A DNA stretch of 64,000 bases, from the NCBI RefSeq assembly GCF_003751225.1, contig NZ_RJKE01000001.1, positions 4,712,001-4,776,000 of the forward strand, in the 5' to 3' direction. This document shows positions 45,553 to 54,100 of this stretch, piece after piece. The notes below the pieces were generated by a model that had not been told where the DNA came from, searched no databases, and saw only the letters and a list, made by a program, of their open reading frames with translations. Position 1 is the first letter of the stretch; every line of letters starts with the position of its first letter. A program made the translations under genes and the position numbers. This stretch comes from Actinocorallia herbida. GTDB lineage: Bacteria > Actinomycetota > Actinomycetes > Streptosporangiales > Streptosporangiaceae.

Positions 45553-46650
45553 CTATGGCGTTCGTTGGGTCCGCTCCGAATCCGGACGTGCGGTGGGTCT
45601 TCGTCCGATGAGGTAGCAGGCCGCGATGCCGACGGTCGTGAGGACGATCGTCAGGAGGGAGGCGGTTCTGAGGTCGTCGATGATCCCCGTCGTCCAGCCG
45701 GTCAGGGGCAGGGGGGCGAGGAGGCCCGTCAGGACGGCGAGGGCCAGGCACTGGGCGAGGCGGCGGCCGTCGGGAGCCGAGAGCGCGGCGTACACGAGGA
45801 ACGACGACCCGGCGACCAAGGCGATGAACGCCACGGGCCTCGCCGCCAAGGCGACCAGGAACTCGACCTCCGGTGACCTGTATCCGCTGTCCGGGGAGAT
45901 CCCGCTGAGGAAGAGTCCTACGGCGGCGATCACGCCTCCCCAGGCGAACTTGCGGTCCGCGCCCAGCCCCGCCGCCACACCGAGCGCGGCCGCCGCGAGA
46001 CCCAGGGGAATCGCGGCGGGCGTCGCGGAAGCCGGGGAGACGAGTGCGGGGACGTCCCACTGGCCGACGGGTGCGACCTCGCTCCCGATGATCTCGGGGA
46101 ACCCCGATCTGCGCCAGGTGCCGTCGACGCTCCGCAACGCGATCCCGTCACCGCCGTTGGCGACGATCACCGCGTGGCCCCCGCCGACCTCTTGGACGGC
46201 CAGCGCCCGCCCGGCGATCTCCGGCGAAAGCCCCCGTCCGACGGCATTGCGGCGCAGGAAACCCGTCCTGCCACCCGCGATCTCCCAGGCGGTGCGCCAG
46301 GTGCGCGCTCCGTCGTCGGACTCCTCCACGGCGACCCTGCCCGGGACGAGCCGGTAGCAGCGGTCCGGCGCCGACACGACGCACACGCCGCCGGACTCGC
46401 CGGACCTCGCGACCCGGCGCGGCTCCGGCCGGTCCGGCGCCGCCGACGGCGCGGCGTCACGCTCGCCGACCTCCTCGACGAGCTCCCAGGTCGCCCCGCC
46501 GTCCCGCGTCGCGACGGTGGGCGTGCCGCTGACGATCACGCGGCCGTCACCAGCACCGAGCAGATCGACGCCAGCTCCCCCACCACCGCCCCGACGGTCA
46601 CCGGATGACCCACCCAGCCGAGAACCGCTCCCCGCGCCCCAGACCCGCAA
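45553..46650 (-). CDS. Hypothetical membrane protein with BNR/YCF48-like N-terminal region
   Basis: Up to 365 residues. Sequence: the first half has sialidase-like BNR words (TVATRDGGATWELVEEVG, VAVEESDDGARTWRTAW) and may form part of a beta-propeller. The second half has four or five transmembrane helices (PAAIPLGLAAAALGVAAGL, WGGVIAAVGLFLSGI, ARPVAFIALVAGSSFLVYAA, CLALAVLTGLLAPLPL, LTIVLTTVGIAACYLIG). The start is uncertain: the frame opens at TTG 46650. An overlapping frame beginning at ATG 46670 (MGDGRESCGSGARG) stops at 46536, so a frameshift or a downstream start is possible. No family recognised beyond the repeats. Confidence 0.55.
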   Translation of the reverse strand: MRVWGAGSGSRLGGSSGDRRGGGGGAGVDLLGAGDGRVIVSGTPTVATRDGGATWELVEEVGERDAAPSAAPDRPEPRRVARSGESGGVCVVSAPDRCYRLVPGRVAVEESDDGARTWRTAWEIAGGRTGFLRRNAVGRGLSPEIAGRALAVQEVGGGHAVIVANGGDGIALRSVDGTWRRSGFPEIIGSEVAPVGQWDVPALVSPASATPAAIPLGLAAAALGVAAGLGADRKFAWGGVIAAVGLFLSGISPDSGYRSPEVEFLVALAARPVAFIALVAGSSFLVYAALSAPDGRRLAQCLALAVLTGLLAPLPLTGWTTGIIDDLRTASLLTIVLTTVGIAACYLIGRRPTARPDSERTQRTP

Positions 46651-46788
46651 CTCTCACGCCCGTCGCCCATGCTCGCCGACCCTAAGCCCCACCCGGTGGT
46701 CCCCGGCCGGAAATGCCCGTCGAGAATCGGGCGTTCTAGGGGAGGGGGTCGGCTGGGCTGATCGTTTCTGCTCGGGAAGGCGGGCGGC

Positions 46789-47382
46789 ATGCCTGATGAG
46801 GGTGGGGGCGGCGCCGTGCTGGGTGCGGCGCTGAGGTTGTTCGCGAGCCTCGGGTACGACGGCACCAGCACGGAGATGATCGCGGCCGCGGCGGGGGTGC
46901 GGCCCGGCGAGGTCCCCGGAGGGCGCAGCGGCGCCTACCACGCGATCCTCAAGCGGTTCCAGGACGAGCAGCTGGCCCTCTATGACGAGGTACCCGCCGT
47001 GCACACCGACGGCGGGCTGCACAAGGTCCTCGACCTGTTCCTCGACTTCTACCTGGACCACCGGCTCGAACTGATGATCTGGCAGCACCGCGGCCTCTCC
47101 GACGCCACCGACATCGCCGGGGCGGAGGAGGACTACCGCAGCCCGGTGGCGCACCGGCTCTTCGAGGTCGTCGGCGAACTCGAGAAGCTGCCCGATCCCG
47201 ACATGTGGATCAGCGTCGTCACCTGGAGCCTCACCGGATTCGTCAGCGGCGGCATCATCGCGGAACTGCCCGGCCCGACCACCGCCGACGACCTCCCCGC
47301 CCGGCTCCGCTTCCGCGCCTTCATGCACCGGCTCATGGACGCGGTGGGCCCCACCGACGAAGGCCGCCCCGGCCCCCCGTGA
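46789..47382 (+). CDS. TetR-family transcriptional regulator
   Basis: 197 residues. Sequence: helix 1 AVLGAALRLFASLGYDGTST, then the helix-turn-helix MIAAAAGVRPGEV and GAYHAILKRFQDEQLALYDE where Y-x-x-F/Y-x-x-K is usual. The C-terminal ligand and dimer region contains LDLFLDFYLDHRLELMIWQH and WSLTGFVSGGIIAELPG. Start: ATG 46789 after GGGAAGG. It converges on a lipoprotein gene with a strong hairpin between. Targets are unknown: no gene here is divergent from it in the usual way except the membrane protein at 45553-46650. Confidence 0.8.
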   Translation: MPDEGGGGAVLGAALRLFASLGYDGTSTEMIAAAAGVRPGEVPGGRSGAYHAILKRFQDEQLALYDEVPAVHTDGGLHKVLDLFLDFYLDHRLELMIWQHRGLSDATDIAGAEEDYRSPVAHRLFEVVGELEKLPDPDMWISVVTWSLTGFVSGGIIAELPGPTTADDLPARLRFRAFMHRLMDAVGPTDEGRPGPP

Positions 47383-47385
47383 CCT

Positions 47386-47412
47386 GCGCGGCGGAGATCC
47401 TCTCCGCCGCGC
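47386..47412. terminator. Bidirectional hairpin terminator
   Basis: GCGCGGCGGAGA and TCTCCGCCGCGC are perfect 12-bp arms with a 3-base loop, between the convergent stops at 47382 and 47420. Confidence 0.8.
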
Positions 47413-47419
47413 TCGGCGA

Positions 47420-47743
47420 TCAGGAGGGTGACGGCGCCGGGGACAGGGTGGCGCAGGCGGTGAGGGCCGCGGCGGTCTCGGGAGACCCGGTGTCCAGGGC
47501 GAGCCGCTCGGCGAGGGCCGGGAGGTCCTCGACGCCGTGGTCGGTGAGGCACTTGCCGTAGGCGGTGTCGGCCCAGGTGAAGTCGCGTTCCTTCTCCAGG
47601 AGGTAGGTGGGCGGGGGCGGGGCCGACGGGGCCTCGGCCACCGGCGTCGGGGCGGGGCGGGGATCATCGCCACCACAGGCGGACACGGTCAGCGCGGTCA
47701 CGGCGGCGAGGGCCGCCAGCGCGAGGAGCGCCGGACTTCGCAT
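47420..47743 (-). CDS. Small putative lipoprotein
   Basis: 107 residues. Sequence: a lipoprotein signal (MRSPALLALAALAAVTALTV then SACGG, lipobox V-S-A-C). A Pro/Ala-rich linker is followed by a short helical domain containing YLLEKERDFTWADTAYGKCL, with two further Cys (GKCLTDHG, LTACATL) that could pair. Start: ATG 47743, seven bases after GGAG. Family not recognised. It follows the immunity gene by only 17 bases in the same direction and may be co-transcribed with the RHS locus. Confidence 0.72.
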   Translation of the reverse strand: MRSPALLALAALAAVTALTVSACGGDDPRPAPTPVAEAPSAPPPPTYLLEKERDFTWADTAYGKCLTDHGVEDLPALAERLALDTGSPETAAALTACATLSPAPSPS

Positions 47744-47760
47744 CGGAGGTCTCCTTGGGC

Positions 47761-48192
47761 TCAGCGGGCCAGGTCGAGGACGTCGAGGACGCCGCGGCCG
47801 ATCCGTTCGGGATCGGTGGTGGCGGGCACCTCCAGCGGGGGCACCGAGTCCAGGGAGGTCCAGGCGCCCCGGCCGAGGCTCTTCATCGCCAGCAGGACGA
47901 ATCCGTTCTCCTCCTCGCACACGATCGCCTTGCGCGCGTCCCGGGCCAGCTCCGCCCAAGAGGCGAAGCCCGTCCCCGCGAGCGCCGCGTCGGCGCCCCA
48001 CCGGCCCGGCTCCGGGAGGCCGCCGACCGCGGCCTCGAGCACCGCGAGCACCGCTTCACCGACCTCCCTCGCACCGGCGCCGCCCGCCAGCCTGGTAGCC
48101 GGCGGCACCGCGTAGATGGTCCCCTCCTCCGACGTGCCGTGCGGAATGAGCACGTATCCGTCGGGGCGGCGGATGATCTCGATCTCTCTCAT
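47761..48192 (-). CDS. Putative immunity protein of the RHS toxin
   Basis: 143 residues, cytoplasmic, acidic. Sequence: MREIEIIRRPDGYVLIPHGT, EVGEAVLAVLEAAVGG, WAELARDARKAIVCEEE, NGFVLLAMKSLGRGAW and a C-terminal helix. I recognise no family from sequence. The call rests on position: its ATG overlaps the TGA of the RHS toxin (ATGA, 48189-48192), the standard arrangement in contact-dependent and polymorphic toxin systems, where the immunity gene directly follows the toxin tip. It should bind and neutralise the C-terminal nuclease-like domain. A small lipoprotein gene follows 17 bases on. Confidence 0.72.
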   Translation of the reverse strand: MREIEIIRRPDGYVLIPHGTSEEGTIYAVPPATRLAGGAGAREVGEAVLAVLEAAVGGLPEPGRWGADAALAGTGFASWAELARDARKAIVCEEENGFVLLAMKSLGRGAWTSLDSVPPLEVPATTDPERIGRGVLDVLDLAR

Positions 48193-51100
48193 GGGATGTA
48201 GTACACATTCATGTTGACCTTGGGGTCGAGCTTGAGGCCGTAGGCGTAGGACTCCCCGACGACCCTGCGGTGGCCCGCGGTGGTGGAGTCGGTCCGGCAC
48301 TTCTTGGGCAGCGCGAGCGCAAGGACCCGGCGCTTGACCTGGTCGGCGCGGATGGTGACGCCGCCGTAGTCCTCCCGGTAGCCGTTGCGCGGGAACCTGC
48401 GCACGGTGTTCAGGTACTTCTCGATGACCCGCTTGAAGTTGCGCAGGTTCCGGTAGGTCTTCCTGCTGGTGTCGATGCTCTTGATGCTGGTGGCCGTGCC
48501 GGACTTGGCGTCCCACTTGTCGATGACGGGGTAGTTGTTCGGCAGGTTGCCGCCGAGGTCGTCCTCGATGTCGAAGCCCCGGTCCTTGGCGGACTGGTCC
48601 CACACGCTGTCGTCCGGGCAGTCCTGGCGTTTGAAATCGCGCCGGATCTTCCTGAGCAGCGCCCGGTACGCGGCCTGCGCGGCGGCGGAGGCGCCCCCCG
48701 CCCCGGCGACGATGGAGCCCGGGTCGGTGACCGGGCCGGGGTTCGGTCCCGGCTTCGGGCCCGCGACCGTGGGGTTCCGGCTCTCCTCCCGGATGATCCG
48801 CAGCGCCTCGTTGACCGCCTTGCGGCCGTAGTACTTGATCAGCGCCCGCATGAGGACCCGCCCGCCCACGCGCACCGCCCACCGCAGCAGCAGCGGCCCC
48901 GCGGCCCGGCCGAGGAGGATCGCCGCGATGAGCAGCGGGTTGCGCCCGGACGGGTCGGTGAGGGCCGTGGGCCGGTTGAGCGCGTAGGCGTAGGCCTGGA
49001 CGAACGGGCCGCTCTGCTCGGCCATCGCCGGGTCCGGGCCGGTGAACGCACCGGTGACCGCGTCGTAGTCGCGGGCCCTCAGGTCGTACAGGCCGGTGAG
49101 CGAGTCGCGGTACTGGCCGTGGAATCGCAGCGGGTTGCCGGCGGGGTAGGCGCCGGTGAGGGACTTCTCCTCGCCGTAGGGGCCGAAGACGCCCGTGCCG
49201 GTCAGCGCGGTCTCGTCGGCGGTGTCGGTGACGGTGCCCTGGAAGTCGCCGAGCAGCCAGGTGGGGTCGGCGCCCGCGCCGGTGTCGGCGAGCGCGGTAC
49301 CGAGGGTGCTCACCGGGTCGTCCCACCACCGGTGGACCTCCGCGCCGGTCCCGTCGGACTCGGAGATCCGCATCGGAAGATCGCGGTAGGTGTCCCACTT
49401 CCAGGTGGCGTCGACGGCGCCGTTGACGGTGCGGGCGGTGCGGTTGCCTCCCTCGTCGTAGGCGTAGCCGACGATCCTGCCGTCCTCGAGCGTCGCGGTG
49501 CGCAGGTTCCCGTCGAGGCCGTAGTCGTAGACCCGGGTGCCGGCCGCCGTCTGGTGCTCCTGGAGGTTGCCGTTGTCGTCGTAGACGTAGCTGGCCGCGG
49601 CGGGCCCGCCCTGCGTCGCGGAGTCCTGCACCGGCCGGTCGTCGGTGTCGTAGGACGTGAAGACCGTCTTGGTCTGGGTCCCGTCGAACTCGGTGGACTT
49701 GGTGCGGTTGCCGTTCGGGTCGTACTCGTAGGCGGCGTAGGGCGACGAGGTCCCGCACGCCGCTGCGGCGGCCTCGCAGGCTCGGGTGAGCCGCCCGTCG
49801 GCGTCGTAGGTGTACGACGTGGTCGTCGCGGTCTGGCCGCGCTCGGTGGTGACCTCGCCCGGCAGCCCGAGCGAGTTCCAGTCGAGCTCCTGCTCGACGA
49901 GCGTCGTGCCGCCCGCCTTGTGCCGCAGGCCGGTCAGCTGACCCACCGCGTCGAAGGTCCGCTCGGTGACGGGCCCGTCGGCGCGGGCGACCGTGGTGAG
50001 CTGGCCGCCGGCGTCGTAGGTGTAGTCGACGCGGGGACCCTCGCCGAGCGTCGTGGAGGCGACCGAGCCCTCGTCGTCGTAGGTGTAGGTCTGGGTCTGG
50101 CCGCCGGGGAGGGTCCGCTGGGCGAGCCTGCCGTCGTCGTCCCACGTGTAGGCGTACTGGTCGGCGCCGCGGGTGACGCCGGTGACCCGGCCGCCCGCGT
50201 CGTAGGTGAACAGCGCGTTCTGCGCGCCCGCCTGGGTCGTCCTGGTGACCTCCACCGGACGGCCCGAGCGGTCGTAGCGGTAGGCGAGGTCGCCGCTGTC
50301 GTCGTCGTAGTCGACGGCGGTCGTCCGGCCGAGCGCGTCGTAGGTGTAGCCGACCTCTCCGTCCGGAAGATCGATCGTCAGGAGGCGCCCCGCGTCGTCG
50401 TAGGCGTAGCCGGTGGTCCGGTCGCCGGGGGTGGACTCGCTCTCGATCTGCCCGCCGTCGGTGTAGGTGAACTCCTTGACGCCGCCCTTGGGGTTCGTCA
50501 GGCTCACCAGCTGCCCGGCCAGGTCGTACGTGTAGGACGTGACGGCTCCCGCGGGCGTCGTCACCTTGGTGAGGTTCCCCGACTCGTCGTACTCGAAGGC
50601 GGTGACCCCTCCGGCCGGGTCCGTCGAGGTGACGGTCCTGCCCACCGCGTCGTAGGTGGTCGAGATCTCCTGGCCGAGCGGGTCGGTCTGCTTCGTCTCC
50701 CGTCCCGCGCGGTCGTAGGAGTAGGTGGTGCGGTGGTCGTCGGGGTCGCCGCCGGAGACGTTGCCGAGCGGGTCGACGGTGAAGGTCAGCCGCCCGTCGA
50801 GGTCGTAGGCCATCGTGGTGACCGCGCCCTCGCCGGTCTCGGTGCTGACCAGCTGGCCCGCCGCGTCGTAGACGGAGGCGACCTCGACTCCGTCGGTCTC
50901 GGTCGTCAGCGTGCGGCCCGCGGCGTCGTAGGTAGCGGTGGTCCGGCTCGCCGGGGAGACCGAAGACAGCTGGTTGCCCGCGGCGTCCCAGGTGGTGGTG
51001 GTCTCCGTGCCGTCGGGACCCGTCGTCTTGACGGGTCTGCCGTTGAAGTCGAACTCGGTGGTGGTGACCAGGTTCCCTGCCGGGGCCGCCGGGTCGGGGC

Positions 51101-54100
51101 GCAGCGTCTGGGCGACCCGGCCCGCCGCGTCGTAGACGAGGGTCACCGTGTCGAGCCGCCGGGTCTCGGCGGAGGCCCCGGTGGCGTTGCCGACGGGCCC
51201 GGTGACGGTCTCGACCCTGCCCGCGGCGTCGTAGGTGTAGGTGGTCCTGCCGCCGTCGGGCGCGGTGACCCCGGTCTCCCGTCCGGCGGCGTCGTAGGCA
51301 TGGGTGACGACGCGGCCGAGCGGGTCGGTCTCGGTGAGGAGGTCACCGTTCTCGTCGTAGGTGTAGGAGGTCTCCGCGCCGTCGGGCGCGGTCTTCTTCA
51401 CCAGGCGCCCGCCGTCGTCGTAGAGGCTCGTCGTGGTGTCGCCGAGGGCGTCGGTCTCGGTGAGGACGTTGCCCGCCGCGTCATAGGTCCACGTGGTGGT
51501 GTGGTCGGCGGGGTCGGCGCCCTGGACGTTGCCGAGCGGGCCGGTCTCGGTGAGCCTGTTGTGCGCGGCGTCGTAGGTCCAGGTGGTGACGTTGCCCTCG
51601 GGGCTCGTCTCCCGGACGACGTCGCCGAGCGCGTTGTACTCGAAGGAGGTCGTGCGGTCGAGCGGGTCCGTGGTGGTGGCGACCTGTCCGAGCGCGTTGT
51701 AGGTGAGGGTCGTCGTCGCGCCGCCCGGTTCGGTCGTCTCGACGAGCCTGCCCTGGCCGTCGTAGTCGTAGGCGGTCGTGTTGCCGAGGGCGTCGGTGTG
51801 GCCGGTGACCCGGTTGGCGCCGTCGTAGGTCCACTTCTCCGACGGGGCGGTCTCGCCCGGAGCCGCGGGCAGCGTCCGCTCCAGGAGGTTGCCGCGGTCG
51901 TCGTAGGTCGAGCGGGTCAGGCCCTGGTCCGCGGTGTTGCTCGCGATGACCTCGTTGTTCTGGCCGTAGTAGGCGTCGGTGGCACGGCCGTCCTCGCCTA
52001 CCTGGGTGACGAGGACGTTGCCCTGGTAGACGTCCCTGCGCTTGGTGCCGTCGGGGAACGTCACCGTCGTCGTCTGGGCCAGGGGGTCGTAGGCGAACAG
52101 GGTCTTGGCGCCGGTCGCGTCCAGCTGCTCGGTCGCGCGCTTGGTGACCGGGTCGTAGACGGTCCGGGCCGACTCGTTGCCGAGCGGGTCGGTGATCTTG
52201 TTGACGAAGCCCGTGGCGGCGTCGTAGGAGTAGGTCGTGGTCTGGCCGCGCACGTCGGTGCTGGAGGTCAGGCGGGCGCCTCCGGCGACGGTGTTGTAGA
52301 CGAAGGAGATCGAGCGCCCGTCGCCCGCCGCCACCTCGACGATCTTGTTCAGGGCGGCGCCGCCGGTGCCCCAGGTCAGGGTGAGGGTCTGACCGAGGTC
52401 GTCGGTGAGGGTACTGAGGCGGCCTCCGGCGTAGGCGAGCGTGACACCGTCGCCCTGGGCGTCCTCGTCACGGACGAGCTGCCCTGACGCGCCGTACTCC
52501 AGGACGTCGCCTTGGAGGTTCTCCAGCCGCCATCCGCCGCCTTGGACCGCGGCCAGGACGGCGGTGACCGCCGGGTCGACGGGCTCGTAGTCACCCTCGG
52601 CGTTCTGCCGGAAGGCGACCTCGCCGCCCGAGCCGTTGCGGAAGACGAGCACGTCGTAAGGCGGTGAGCCGTCCTCGGGCGTGATCGTCCGCGGGGTGAG
52701 ACTCGAGTTGTAGTTGAACGTCCATCCCTGCGAGAGGGGGCCGTCGGTGTCGTCGAGGCTGTTGTAGGTGCGGTGCCAGTCCAGGTTCCGGCCCGGGCCG
52801 TCGACGGAGAGGTCCTCGAAGTTCTCCATGAGCGAACCGGTCGCGGTGTTCACCGGGTCCGCCGCCAGGGCGGCGTTCTGGACCCCGGACCCGTCCCAGC
52901 AGACGCAGCCGAGTGACTGCTTGAGGGTCTGCGGGTGGGGCCCGCCGTAACCGTCGAGCGTCACGGACTCCAGGAACAGGGACCGTCCGGCGAAGGTCTT
53001 GTTCGCGAGGACGCCCTCGCCGCCGGTGTAGTCGTAGGTCTCGTTGTGCGCCCAGTCCGCGATCGGGGCGCCGTTGCGCTCGAGGTGCTGGAAGCCCTCG
53101 CCGTCGGCGTCGGTGCCGAACTGGTAGATCCTGTCACGTTCGGCGTAGTAGGGCTCGAACTCGCTCGTGTTGCCGCCGGCCTGCTTGAGCGTGTGGTTGT
53201 TGAAGAAGACGTTGTTCTCGCCGGACGAGCCCGACCACTTGACGGCCTTCTTGCCCGCCGCCCACCAGATCGGATACCACTCTGAGTCGTCTGCCGCCGC
53301 GCCGCCCTCGCCGCCGCAGTTCGACCGGCAGTTGTTCGACCGGTGGGCGTAGGGGATCGACACCTCGTTCAGTTCGAACAGGTTGTTGCGCTCGTAGCCG
53401 CCGTGCAGGTTGAGGTCGGAGTCGAAGCTGTTGCCGATGGCGACGTTCCCCGAGGCCGACCACTGGAACGTGAAGTGGCGGAGGTTGCGGGTCGTGTTGC
53501 CGGCGTACAGGGAGCTCCAGACGCGGGAGCCGCGGAAGTAGCCGTTGCCGCCCTTGCCCTTGTTCCAGGAGCCGTCCATCTCGTTGTCGACGATCGACAG
53601 GTGGGCGGCCTCCTCGGTGACGATCGGGTGCGAGCCCGTCATCTCCGCCCGGATGCCCTTGACCCAGGAGTTCGACGCCCACTTGAAGACGATGCCGTGC
53701 ATCGCCGACTCCGGCGCCATGTTGCCGTAGTTGTAGGCCGCGTCCGCCTTGTTCAGGTTCGGCATGTCCTGGGTGAAGGAGAAGTTCTCGAACCCGACCC
53801 AGTTCACCGCGTCGACCAGCGGCGCGATCTTCGAGAAGTTGACCTTGTTGCTGATCGCGGTGGAGCCGTCGGAGGTCGAGTCGATCGGGACGTCGTACTC
53901 CAGCGGCCGGTCCAGCGTGATCACGCCGTTGTCGGGGTCGCCGGCGACCACCACGAAGATCTGCTGGCGCATGTGGAGGTTGTCCATCGGCCAGTCCGTC
54001 GGCTGGGTCTCCATCTCCTCGTAGAACTTCTTGGAGTTGGCGACCCGGACGTTGACCATGCCGCCGATCCGGAAGTGCTCGGCGAAGTCGACGGGGCCGG

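Noticed and set aside
49400-52460. Periodic DNA repeats that could look like an array or tandem repeat locus
   Set aside because: The periodicity is imperfect and codes for YD repeats of the RHS protein. There are no fixed-length spacers, so it is not CRISPR.
48270-52487. Open frame of about 1400 codons on the plus strand opposite the RHS gene
   Set aside because: Its regular Val/Gly/Asp periodicity simply mirrors the YD repeats of the real gene on the other strand.
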